A model generated the notes under the pieces. The model ran no database searches, had not been told where the DNA came from, and saw only the letters and a program-made list of their open reading frames with translations. From Craterostigma plantagineum (Eukaryota > Streptophyta > Magnoliopsida > Lamiales > Linderniaceae): a stretch of 64,000 nt of DNA. The DNA lies in the NCBI GenBank assembly GCA_027422505.1, contig JAPQWV010000018.1, positions 14,836,001 through 14,900,000 of the forward strand, read 5' to 3'. Position 1 is the stretch's first letter, and every line of letters starts with the position of its first letter. Of the stretch, positions 21,691-32,344 are shown in pieces. Made by a program: the position numbers and the translations under genes.

Positions 21691-23101
21691 TACTGCTCTC
21701 AATGATGGAACCAAAGACAGTCCATGGAAATGTCACAAGAAACAAAGCGAGGTTAGTTGCAAAAGGTTATTCCCAGGAGGAAGGTATTGATTTCGATGAA
21801 AGTTTTGCTCCGGTAGCTAGATTAGAGTCTATACGTGTATTACTTGTATATGCATGCTTTAAACGTTTTAAACTTTTTCAAATGGACGTAAAAAGTGCAT
21901 TTCTAAATGGTTTTATAAATGAGGAGGTTTATGTAGAACAACCACCGGGTTTTACTAGGGAAGATTTTCCAAATCATGTTTTTAAATTAAATAAAGCATT
22001 ATATGGTTTAAAGCAGGCTCCTAGGGCATGGTATGAAAGGCTAAGTAAGTTTTTGATTGACATAGGATTTTCGACTGGAACTATTGATAACACGCTGTTT
22101 ATTAAGTATGAAGGTGATCACATGATACTGGTCCAAATTTACGTTGATGATATCATATTGGAAGTACTAATATCCTTCTCTGCGAGGAATTTTCTAAGTC
22201 TATGCAGAAGGAATTTGAGATGAGCTTAATGGGTGAGCTGAACTACTTCCTCGGGTTGCAAATAAAGTAGCTTGACAATGGAACCTTCGTATCCCAGACG
22301 AAATACAGCAGGGAATTGCTGACTAAATTCGGGATGAGTGATTCCAAAGCGATTTCCACCCCTATGCATCAGACCACCAAATTAGACATTGATGAATCTG
22401 GAACACCGGTTGATCAAACACAATATCGAGGTATGATCAGAAGCCTTCTTTACTTAACTGCTAGTCGCACTGATATCATGTTTGCTGTTGGTATGTGTTC
22501 GAGATATCTGTCTGACCCTAGGGAATCTCACTTGACCGCAGTCAAGCGGATACTTAGATATATCAAGGGTACTGTCAATTTTGGTCTGTGGTACTCTTAT
22601 ACGGATGACTTCTCATTAATGGGATATTCCGACGCCGACTATGCCGGCTGTAGGGAAGATAGGAAAAGTACCGGTGGAACTTGCCAATTACTTGGGAATT
22701 CCTTGGTAACTTGGTCTAGTAGAAAGCAAAATGCTGTCACCCTCTCCACAACCGAAGCTGAATATATGGCCTTAGGAAATTGTTGTCACCAAGTTCTTTG
22801 GATGAAACAAACCCTTAGTGATTTCGGGTTATGTTATGACAAAATTCCTATTCTGTGTGATAGCACTAGTGCCATTAGAATTACTAAGAATCACGTGCAT
22901 CATTCTCGTACTAAGCATATAGAGGTCAAACATCATTTCATACGAGACCATGTTCGGAAGGGGAATATCAGTGTGGAATTCGTAGGAACAAATTATCAGC
23001 TTGCTGATATCTTCACGAAACCCCTAATTGAGGCAAGATTTTGCGACATCCGTGATCGATTGGGAATCATCGAGCTAAATAAGGTTAGTAAATTGACCTA
23101 A
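21691..23101 (+). pseudogene. Copia A reverse transcriptase and RNase H
   Basis: RT N-terminus is lost: about 60 residues are missing near 21690-21735, then the sequence continues [34 protein letters not shown]. The catalytic box is YVDDII at about 22141-22158. A frameshift right after it joins to the connection region (MGELNYFLGLQI). RNase H from 22316: GYSDADYAGCREDRKSTGG, LSTTEAEYMALGNC, LCDSTSAIRITKN, ending KLT with TAA at 23099-23101. RNase H is uninterrupted for 261 residues. Confidence 0.9.
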
Positions 23102-25088
23102 TTCTACCATTTACTCTAGGTTATGCTATATTAGGAAGAAATTCGTATTATCTTAATCTAGGATACTCTTTCAGCCCTCGACTATTTTCGGGTCTTACTG
23201 TCCTTATCATTAGGTGCCATTTTAGTATTTTAGGAAAACATTCATAGTGGATTCCAGCATAAGATCGGTCTTTTAGTCACCAATGGTATTTTAGGAATCT
23301 TGAATCTCCAAATCTCACCTTAGGATGTGACTGCGATATTTTATGAAGAAATTCATAGAGATATCATTCCAGCCGAGTAGTTATTCATAGAGATATCATT
23401 CCAGCCGCGCAGTTATTTTAGGAATTTCGGATCCTTTAGATCTTATCTTAATGTTTGATTATATTAGGAAGAAATTCGTAATTTTCCAACCTTGAGATTT
23501 CTTTTTAACCGATAAATTATTTTAGGAATGTCGGATTTTATGGATCTATTCTTAGAATGTGATTAAGTTATTTTAGAAGATTTCGTAGATCTCTTTTCAG
23601 CCGCTAAGTTATTTCAGGAAATTTGAATCTTTCTTATTCAGCCCTTATCAAATCTTTTCCTTATTTATGACATCCCGTCCATTCACCCTGAGATCCCTGA
23701 CGCACTGATTGACAGTTTCCACTTTCCTTTTTGAAATTCAAAATTCGGTTCGAAAACCATATCCTTTTAATTCTATTTACACCGAGTTTATCCGATCTCA
23801 TTTTTGGAAAACTATATCCCTTGGATAATTGCCTATTTTTTTCCACTCGATATCTCTTCCTTCCTTACCTCAGAATTCGAACTTCACATTTTCTCTTCTC
23901 GAAAATTATCTAAGTTATACTCCATCTTTAAAGATTTCTGATAAGATCACAGGGAGCTGAACAAATCCGTTATATCAGCCAGATCTAATGTAATTTCAGC
24001 CTTGAGGACGTCTTCTGATAAGTTATTCCTTTCTTCATTCTCAGTTACTTTGCGCTAAGTTTTCAGCCTTCAAGCCTTAGTATATCCCCTTTTGATGCTG
24101 AAGGGGGAGAAATCTAAGTAATTAATTATATAAGGGGTCTAAGAACTGTCATTGATATTTTTTGATTCGTGTGCGATATTCTTTTTATGCGCCTATTATA
24201 TCTTAGTGCTTATGTGTGATGACTGAATTTGCATGATATTCTTTTTATGCTCCTATGATATATCTTAATGCTTATGTGTGATGACTGAATTTGCATGAAT
24301 ATCTGCAAGTGGAGCATAATTGTGTGTGAATTCTGATTTTTGCCTATATGATATCTATCTATGATATAAGTGGAACCTTGAATTTATGCTCTGGACAGTT
24401 GGAATAACCTCATTTAGACATGGGAGCAAACTAATGTAGCTTGGCAAAATTTCTGAACTTCACTAATATGTATGCTCTGATGCATGAACGCTTTACATGG
24501 AACATCTGCATAATTGATATGGAATATGTGCAATCACGAATAGAATAGCTGCACTTTTGATATATCTGTGACGCCCTTATGCGATGATTGATATCTTGCT
24601 CTGATCTTAGGATATATCTTTGATGCTTTTATACAGCGATGCGTGATCTTATGCTCTGTTACAGTGATGATCTGATACTTATCTGCGCTAGTTAACGTTT
24701 GTGAGATTTCTTGATAAGTGCTAAGTGTCTGCTGCGATGATTATGTGATTGTTTGAATCATGCTTGGAAAATTCGGCTTAGGCAGGGGGAGCACACTCAC
24801 GGGTAATTTCAAAATTTTGCACTCATGATATAACCTTGAAAATGACACGATATATCTGCACTTAGACAAGGGGAGCAAATTCATTCATGATATATCTCCA
24901 CATGTCATATAGATAACTGCACTTAAGCAGGGGGAGTAAATATGCATGATCTGTGATTAGGATATATCATATGCTCTGCTTTGTGATTATGGAACACTTA
25001 GACATATGCGGTAGGACTTGCGAAATCGAATATGCTTACATGCTTATGTGCTGCATCAATTACATGTCATCATCAAAAAGGGGGAGAA
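23102..25088 (+). other. Copia A long 3' untranslated region with repeated polypurine tracts
   Basis: No gene. Positions 23130-23640 hold irregular repeats of TTTTAGGAA-type words. Polypurine stretches occur near 24104, 24783, 24877, 24937 and 25077 (GGGGGAG variants), the last directly before the LTR. A long non-coding 3' region with several PPT-like tracts is a known mark of Sireviruses. Confidence 0.75.
25077..25088 (+). other. Copia A polypurine tract
   Basis: AAAGGGGGAGAA, immediately before the LTR start TGTTGACC. Confidence 0.85.
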
Positions 25089-26845
25089 TGTTGACCTTTT
25101 TGGTCCAAACATATTAGAGATTTTTTATGAACGATGTAATTGTAATGACGTTAGGTCTATAAATTAAGCGATTCGATTTGTGATTAATATAGCTTCTAAG
25201 TTCATGGTAATATTCGACCATGCATTAATAATGAGCTTTAAAATTGATTAAAGTGTTGAATATTTGATTTTCATATGAGTTTGTGATATGGTGATGAGAC
25301 TATGTGATCGCATGTTATAGACAACCTATGTGATAGTATATATCGTTCTGTGCTATATATGGAAATTACGCATGAGATATCCTGTTGAGCTATATATGGA
25401 AAATATGCTGTTTATATATGGAAAGTGATATATCCGTTGATACTAGTTTATTACTGGACGAAAATCACTTATACGATTATTTGCATGCTTTCCACTGATT
25501 AAGTGCAATATTAAACTGATATTTTTCCTTATGCTGATTGCATATTATATTTAGGGAAGATTTGATTTGATTGACTTTGTGGATAAGATGCTATTATATG
25601 GTATATGATGTAAAACGAATGTGATCTCTGAAATAAGGAAAGTTCTGCCATGATATGATAAATCGAATTAAATTTGCTCTGATCTGATTTACGTGCTAAA
25701 CATGGTAAATATATTGATCTAATACTATGAGCTATACATGGAAAACGTGCTTATGTGATGCTATCTCATGTGCTATTTTTGGAAAGTTAGTCTTGATTGA
25801 TTTATACCAGAAACAGATAGCAGGGAATCACTTATGGAAAGTTCTGATATGGTAAATATATGTGAAGTGATTAAATATGCATGAGAACGAAATTGATTCT
25901 TTATGTGGAATATATTCATGCTTAAATAAGTTCTTATATGGAAAATAATCATGCTTTAATGTGCTATATGACCGTTGTGATGATTTGTTAAAAAGCATGA
26001 TTTATATGGTATGATTGACTCGAAAATTGCATGGAAACTATGCTTAATTTGGTGATTATTATATGATATGATTTTCCATGTGAAGTGTTGATTGAAGAGG
26101 TTTATATATGAGCCACACTTCAGATTAGGAAAAACTAAGAATTTGCGAACCTACGAATATAATCGTCTTGAGCAGAAACAGTTACTGAGAGATTCCTGAG
26201 CCTTCCACTTGTGATAGCTTTCTGCCTTACTGAGCTCTAACTTGCGTATCCATCACTGAGCGAGTGATTCATCCTGTTATTCCATCCTCCCACGCCATAC
26301 ATTCTGTCTTCGGACGTGTTGTCTTCGGACGTGAGCAATACCAAGGAGGCAAGGTCGATGTTTACGCACACGTGAAGGAAAGGACAAGTCCGGGGGCCCT
26401 TCGGTAGCGAGCTGTGTCTGTCGGGAGCAAGGAGATTCCGAGGAACGAAACTCGGCGTGTGGTAACCTAGTAGTGGCTAGTGTTCGACTTGTTTCGTTGT
26501 GTATTGGGCTAACCAATCAGTTTTGTATCCAGCTACGGTGCATTATAGTGATTGGTTAAACTCTTGGGGAGCAAACCCCAAGGAGATGAGTAAACCCCAG
26601 TTGGGGATACAACCTCTATAAAAATCCTGTCTCGCATTTACTTTTCAGTTATTTCTTTATCACAGTGAGACAGACCTGAAACACATCCGACGAACTAGGA
26701 TATATCAGGCATACACGTTACAAGCATCAATAGGCATATCCAAGTCATTACACTTCGAATTTGTGAAAAGAAGTAAAAATTTCTATAGGCCTAATTCACC
26801 CCTCTCCCCCCCCCCCCCCTCTTAGGCACATTTATATCTTCAACA
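25089..26845 (+). repeat. Copia A 3' LTR
   Basis: Runs from TGTTGA to TCAACA (inverted 6-bp ends), 1757 bp. A TATA-like CTATAAAAATCC lies at about 26617. A GC-rich block at 26280-26500 has a duplicated CTTCGGACGTG, and a C-rich tract lies near 26808. The partner 5' LTR must lie left of the window. Confidence 0.85.
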
Positions 26846-27124
26846 AGGACAAGTGAGAGGTGCTACTTGACTCCCGAAGATGAAGTGCCATACAGATCAT
26901 GTAAAAGTAAAAGATTCATCACGAAAGTGATGTGCATGTGTGCTGTCAGTAGGGCCACAATATAATGAAGATGGTGCACTTGTGTTTGATGAGTAGGACT
27001 GTCTCCCTTCACAGTCAAAGTGCCAGCAAAGAGAAATTCCAAGAATCGAGCTAAGGGCACATTGGAAACAAAGGCCATAGACTCAATAACTAAGGATGTT
27101 GACAAACCATGCTTGATCAACAAT

Positions 27125-27301
27125 GTGTGTACACTCAAAATATTTTCATCATCGATTTATATGAATAAACATGTCATGTTTCATCAGTCACATATATGTG
27201 CACATCATCGAAGTTGAATGATCATGTAACTATCTAACATGCAATATGCATTGACAAAGTCTATGGTGACTACATTCACATCATTAATTTGTGTAATGCA
27301 G
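27125..27301 (+). other. Intron in MLE transposase
   Basis: GT at 27125 and AG at 27300-27301. Removing 177 bp joins CLINN to IIPAI, restoring the conserved family sequence, and the intervening segment does not encode MLE sequence. Inference from conserved frame. Confidence 0.65.
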
Positions 27302-27394
27302 ATCATACCAGCAATTATGGACAAATGGCCATGTAATGCAGACAAAAGTATCATCATCCAGCAAGGTAATGCAAAACCACACATCAAAGACTTA

Positions 27395-27783
27395 GAGTGC
27401 GTTTGGTTCGGGGTATTAGAGGGATTAGGGGGTATAGGATTAAGTCATGCAATGTTTGGTTCGAGGGTTTATTTAAATATGAGATTTAATTAATACCCCA
27501 TAATAACCCTTATAGAGGTTAATTAAAGGAGTCTCTACCCCACCTTTATTTAATCCCACCAAATTATTAAACTCTATTTAACTTTTTTTTCTTTTAAACT
27601 CTATTTAACTTTTTTTTATTTTAATAATAATCTCTCTCTCTCCTCTCTCTCTCTCTCCCTCTCTCTCGCCTTCTCTCTCTATCTTTATCTTTCTCTCGCC
27701 CTCTCTCTCTCTCTCCCCCTCACTCCCTCTCCCTTGCCTTCTCTCTCTATATTTATCTCTCTCCCCTCTCTCCTCTCTCTCTA

Positions 27784-27820
<37 letters not shown>

Positions 27821-28280
27821 CTCCATCTCTCTCCCACCTTCTCTCTCTATATTTATCTCCCTCCCCATCTTTCTCCTCTCTCTATCTCTCTCCCTCTCTC
27901 TCTCCCTCTCTATATTTATCTCTCTCTCTCTCCCATCTCTCCTCTCTCTATTTCTCTATCTCTCTCCCCTTCTCTCGCTCTCTCTCGCCATCTCTCTATA
28001 TTTATCTCTCTCTCCCCATCTCTCTCTCTCCATCTCCCTCTCTCTCTACCTTTCTTTCTCTCTCTCCCACTCTTGCTCTACCGGATTTTTTAAATAAAGG
28101 AATGATAGATTTGTAATTGTATTTATTTAAACCTAATTTCATCTAAACCCATATACGAAACATGTCAGACATCATTACTTAATCCCATCAACCAAACACC
28201 CAAAAAACTCATACCCTCCATTGTATAAACCCAACTAAAACTAATACCATCCAAACCCATCCCTCCAACCAAACGGGCTC
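27395..28280. mobile_element. Tourist-like MITE (PIF/Harbinger type) inside MLE exon
   Basis: Terminal inverted repeats GAGTGCGTTTGGTT (left) and GAGCCCGTTTGGTT (right, reverse). The flanking three bases are TTA (27392-27394) and TTT (28281-28283). Removing the element plus one triplet restores HIKD(L/F)EPEF of the transposase, so the duplication is three bases, as for PIF/Harbinger elements. No coding capacity. Subterminal GGTTTGGATGG-like words recur. Confidence 0.75.
27625..28078. repeat. CT-rich microsatellite block in the MITE
   Basis: About 450 bp of (CT)n, with inserted TATATTTATCTC words repeated roughly every 60-90 bp and a (TA)n at 27798-27820. ORFs on both strands are low complexity and not genes. 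Confidence 0.92.
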
Positions 28281-28711
28281 TTTGAACCGGAGTTCAGAGC
28301 TGCTGCACAACAGAGAGGTTTCAATATCAGGTTAATATGTCAACCATCTAATTCACCAGACACTAATGTGAATGATTTAGGTTGGTTTAGAGCAATTCAA
28401 TCACTATAGGTTCAAACACCATCATACACAATAGAGCAAATTAGTGAATGTAGTTGAGGAGTCTTATAAGCATCAAAGTCATGAGACAACAAAGTTTTCT
28501 TAAATCTACAAGTTGTATTCATTGAAATTATGAGAGTGACGAGACACAACAAATACAAACTACCACACATGAAAAAGCCACATTATAAAGAGAATGTATG
28601 CTACCATGTGTTCTGGGGGTGGATGATGCACTAGACAAGGAATGCATATAGTATTTAACGGAAAATGGAGAAACATTTGAACACAGTCAGCTAATGGAGT
28701 ACTTTGGAGAC

Positions 28712-28860
28712 TCATAGATGCTGTTTTTTAAACACAATATAGATGTTGTTTTTGTCACTTTTGAAGCACAATGTGGATGCTGTTTTTGTCACTTTTGAAG
28801 CACAATATGGATGCTGCTTTGTCACTTTTAAAGCAAAATATATGGATGCTGTAAAATCAC
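28712..28860. repeat. Short tandem repeat downstream of MLE
   Basis: About four diverged copies of a 34-bp unit (GGATGCTGTTTTTGTCAC then TTTTGAAGCACAAT). Confidence 0.8.
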
Positions 28861-29101
28861 AGTGATGACATTTGAGTTGTGTTCTAATGTAATGATGTAA
28901 AGATGAACGTATGATGTAATGATGTAACGATGTAATCAAAATATGAAGCTAAGTTCCGATGCATGCTATGATCACAAAAATTCAGTGATGTAAAATCAGT
29001 GAGGTGCATGCTATGATCATATAATGACAGTGAACATTAACGTTTAAAAGTACGCCACAATTCAGGGCACCATTAGGACACAACTTAGGGCACAATTAGA
29101 G

Positions 29102-29681
29102 TCACAGACAAGGAGCACGACAATCACAGAATAAGAAAACATAAAGAGGAAAAAAATAAAGAGGCAAAAAATAAACCAGAGTTGAGGCGGCTGGACACCA
29201 AATGGCAAGCAGTTTAAGGTACATGATCCGCCTTTCCTCGTTCCAAGATTCCAACCCCAGATCGGCAACTGAATCACCCAAATTCTTGAGCTTCATTTGA
29301 AGGAAAGGAGCCTGGAAGAACCGTTTCATCACCATAGCCAAAAAAGGTAAGGGTGTATCAGTGTCTCCAATGTAAGGAAACTGAGACGAGTAAAGGAAAG
29401 AGTAGGAGTACTTATCTTCTTGGAACTCTGGTGTTTCTGGGACAAAAGACCACTCGTCGCCTCCAGCCACCGTTTCACCATAAGAACCATACCGGGGCAT
29501 CAAAGACGGCGAATCGGAGTCTGCATGTAAGGAAATCAGAGACGGGTCAAACGTGTCAAGAACAACTTGGAACTAAGCGGTTGTGGAACATAAGACAACT
29601 CATCACCTTCATCCTCCGTCGCCGGGTCGTTGGTGGGACTTGCGGTGACGATGGTCGGCAACAGAGCATAGGCGTTGCTCA
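29102..29681 (-). pseudogene. Unidentified coding-like remnant
   Basis: On the minus strand an ATG at 29681 starts MSNAYALLPTIV. It is preceded (29682-29770) by a CT-rich stretch typical of plant 5' UTRs. After about 55 codons the frame shifts and continues as HADSDSPSLMPRYGSYGE, then GDEWSFVPETPEFQEDKYS and NLGDSVADLGLESWNEERR to about 29200. Two related motifs (GDELSYVPQ and GDEWSFVPE) suggest an internal duplication. The last 40 residues are hydrophobic. I do not recognise the family. It could be a gene fragment captured by the mariner element or an unrelated pseudogene. Confidence 0.35.
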
Positions 29682-29887
29682 TAATTAGGGTTTTCCAAAT
29701 AGATGATTGGGTTTTGAAGAAAAGAGAGTGAGAGAGAGAGAGGATCGATCGATTGTGTTTTAGGTAAATGAGGTTAGTTTTTTTAGTTAAAATAATTAAA
29801 TTAAAAAATTAATTTGATTAATTAGAGATTAAATAAGTAATGGTAATTAAATGTTGGAATGGTGTTTAATTTTTTTACCCAAAAAGG

Positions 29888-29953
29888 AAAGGTGATAAAA
29901 TTATTGGGACGCCCGGAATGGAAATGTGATAAAATTAGCGGGACGGAGGGAGT
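29888..29953. repeat. Mariner/Stowaway right terminal inverted repeat with subterminal duplication
   Basis: Ends GGGACGGAGGGAG, the standard plant Stowaway/MLE terminus. Just inside it, GGTGATAAAATTATTGGGACG is echoed by TGTGATAAAATTAGCGGGACG, a tandem subterminal repeat. The expected TA after the TIR is TC here. It probably closes the MLE that starts left of the window. Confidence 0.7.
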
Positions 29954-30296
29954 CCTATTTTTGGTCCTGTCACGGGATAAAAACCAAAACAAAATAGAAA
30001 CGGACAAATAATAAAAACAACATCGAATTAAATTCCAAGCAAACACACACCAAACACACGTTTAAACAACACTCAATTAGATGAAACTTAGCATCGTAAG
30101 CGAGGATACAATCAGAATACAGAATCACCTCGTATCTTTTGTCAACAGCCAACCAGGTGCATCCTGTCGCATAAACCTCAGAAGAAATGTAATGAGTTTT
30201 TCTGCCCAATTTATAGTCCGACAATTTATAGTGAGCGCATTATTACGTTAAGGCCCAACTCTTCACCGACCCTCCCTTTATGTGGTTTATATGTGC
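29954..30296. other. Unassigned spacer
   Basis: No gene, repeat end or RNA recognised between the mariner terminus and the Copia C LTR. Confidence 0.5.
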
Positions 30297-30611
30297 TGTT
30301 AGGAATATAGTGTCCAATTCAATTGTGTTTATCTTAGTTGGTTTGTATTTAATTAACTTTGGGCTAGTTTATAATATTCTAGTTCTTAGTTACTAGGGGT
30401 ATAATATACCAACTAATGTGGTATATATACCCCCAAACCCTAATTCTTTAGGGTGTGTGTTTTTGGTGTAGTATGTGTGAGTTGCGTGTGTATTGAATAG
30501 TAAAAACCATCGTCTACACTAACCCACCCCACGTTCCTGCTTCTAATCCTTCATCCATTTGTGTGGTAAATTCGTTCTTTTTAGATTGTTTGGATAGAAT
30601 AGGGACCAACA
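30297..30611 (+). repeat. Copia C 5' LTR
   Basis: TGTTAGGAATATAG...GGGACCAACA, 315 bp, followed by a PBS. Ends and PBS spacing match the Copia D LTR (57224-57518, minus strand), though the body is diverged. A TATA-like GTATATATACCCC lies near 30421. Confidence 0.85.
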
Positions 30612-30613
30612 AG

Positions 30614-30625
30614 TGGTATCAGAGC
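30614..30625 (+). other. Copia C primer-binding site (tRNA-Met)
   Basis: TGGTATCAGAGC two bases after the LTR. Confidence 0.9.
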
Positions 30626-31382
30626 AAACACGTTTGGATTTGAGCAAGTTTCTGAAATTTTTGGGTTCATTTTTCCGTTTTGAATTCTGCCTTGTTCTTG
30701 AATTTGAGTTAATTCTACTGATTTTGCAAGCTCAAGAGCTAATTAGGTTGTTTTCGAGTGATTTGAAGTGATTACCCAACATTTTTTCAGTTGATTTGAG
30801 TGAGTTTAGGTAGAAATCGAGTCTGAAGTTCGTCATTCTGCCCATAAATTTTTCAGACAGAAACAACCCGATCGGGCTAATGTGCACTGTAGCAAACAAT
30901 TAATTTCACCTAATTTGAGTTTCGCCCGATTTGATTTCGATTGATTTTGCTTTTCGCCGCATTTGAACAGTCGCCCGATTGATCCAATCGCCCGAAACTC
31001 ATTGAGTCGATCGAAACTGAAATTTTTTAAATCCTTTTATAATTTTACACGGCAAAACTGATCATCGCCCGAAACTATTTCGATTCGATCGAAACAGAAA
31101 TTTTAAATCCTTTTATAATTTTACACGGCGAAACTGATAATCGCCCGAAACTAAGTTGAATCGATCGAAACTAAAATTTTAACCCCTTTGTAATTTTTAC
31201 TCGGCGAAACTGAGACTTGCCCGAAACCAGTTTTGATCGAAACTCATCCTATATATAGTGTTTCGCCGGAAACTCAATCATTTCTCATCAAATCGCCGAA
31301 ACCCCCAATCGACCTAAACTGGGCATTTCTTTGAATTCAAAACTTTTCTCGGGCGATCCAAACTCACTCTTCAAAAGCACAC
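30626..31382 (+). other. Copia C leader, left part, with tandem repeat
   Basis: Non-coding. CGCCCGAAAC recurs at 30989, 31066, 31142 and (as TGCCCGAAAC) 31219. This delimits three 76-77 bp tandem units (30989-31228) with TCGATCGAAAC inside each. Ends at the Gypsy 2 TSD CACAC (31378-31382). Confidence 0.8.
31378..31382 (+). repeat. Gypsy 2 target site duplication, left copy
   Basis: CACAC, repeated at 44039-44043. Confidence 0.9.
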
Positions 31383-32311
31383 TGTTACCCTATATAGCCA
31401 ACGGTAAAATAACGTTAACTATCAAAGAACTCCCGCGAGCAGCGAGGCGCGAAGGAAATAGGAGGGAGCCCGATAGGAGACTCCGACCGGGTGAGGATAA
31501 CCCGAGGAAGAAGGCTTCAAAATTGAGGGGGTTGGAAAGAGAGTGGTCAGGTCAGGGAAGCTGGGGCAGAGAAAGGGCTGGAAGGCCCGACCAGACATCC
31601 CTGGGGAAGAACCAAAGAACGGGCCACAAGGAAGTCCTCGAGAAGGCGGGGAAGGTTAACATGCTCGAAGAGATTCGACCAAAGCCATGTGACAAGGGAA
31701 GCAAGGTCAGACCAGGGTGTATGGGCGCAAGCCAGGTGAACCCTGAACGAGCCCGAGCAGGGTATACCTCGGGGCCAAGAGAGGTTGGCTCGATGGGAAT
31801 GAAAGGCAAAAATTGGGAGAATGGGGCAAGATTAAGTCGGGATTCCTCGACTGAACCAAAGGCCCGACTAGGAGAGTATTATTGAGAAGGGAACAGGTAT
31901 GAAGGAGAAGCGAACGAGACAAGAACGTGGGGTCGTGGGAAGAGCCACGTTCCCTCCACGAGGCCTGCGAAAAACACGGGCCAGGGTGAGAGACTAGGTC
32001 AAGGCGAGATGAAGCGAGGTTAGTATATATAGTAACGGTTAATTCATTTCCTAGGGACGGTTTTTATAAACCACAAAACATCATTTTACGAGCCAACGCA
32101 CCTCTCTTTCACCTATTTTCTGACTTAAGCATCGGAGGGGATACGCCGGCACCAACCCCGGCCCCCTTCTGACGTGTTTTTGAGCTTTGGGTGTTAGGTT
32201 CGACAGAGATAGCCGACGGGGAACAAGTGATTCGCGCCAGAGTAGATACGAGGGAAGAAGCAACTAATCCAACCGCCGTTGTCAAGAAGTCATTTTACGC
32301 GGTCCACATCA
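31383..32311 (+). repeat. Gypsy 2 5' LTR
   Basis: Starts TGTTACCC and ends CCACATCA, 929 bp. Compared with the 3' LTR (start TGATACCC) a few bases after the start are missing. TATA-like TATATATAG at about 32024-32032. The open frame at 31331-31885 overlaps the LTR and recurs in the other LTR, so it is not annotated as a gene. Confidence 0.92.
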
Positions 32312-32328
32312 TTGGCGCCGTCTGTGGG
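32312..32328 (+). other. Gypsy 2 primer-binding site
   Basis: TTGGCGCCGTCTGTGGG directly after the LTR. TGGCGCC-type sites (not tRNA-Met) are typical of Tat-lineage elements. The exact tRNA is not determined here. Confidence 0.8.
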
Positions 32329-32344
32329 AAGATATATTAGTAAT

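Larger units (their letters stand above)
26846..28640 (+). pseudogene. Mariner-like (MLE) transposase remnant, split by a MITE
   Basis: Reads as the C-terminal two thirds of a plant mariner transposase (cut-and-paste DNA transposition). Segments: YLTPEDEVPYRSCKSKRF with TKVMCMCAVSRAT (26868-26960); VPAKRNSKNR, GTLETKAIDSITKDV, CLINN (27019-27124); an intron (27125-27301); IIPAIMDKWP with IIIQQGNAKPHIKD (27302-27391); the MITE; then FEPEFRAAAQQRGFNIRLIC, QPSNSPDTNVNDLGWFRAI, NKYKLPHMKK (28281-28600). The family's second catalytic D in QQDNAKPH is G here; the third (NSPD) is kept. The N-terminus and first D are missing because Copia A inserted here. Many stops. Confidence 0.85.

Noticed and set aside
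27734..28093. ORFs of 87-119 codons in the CT-rich block
   Set aside because: They are translations of a microsatellite (runs of LS and GERE), not proteins.
31331..31885. Open frame of 184 codons overlapping the Gypsy 2 5' LTR
   Set aside because: The same frame occurs in the 3' LTR (43104-43613). It is part of the LTR body, begins in Copia C leader sequence, and has no domain. Conservation between the two copies only reflects LTR identity.
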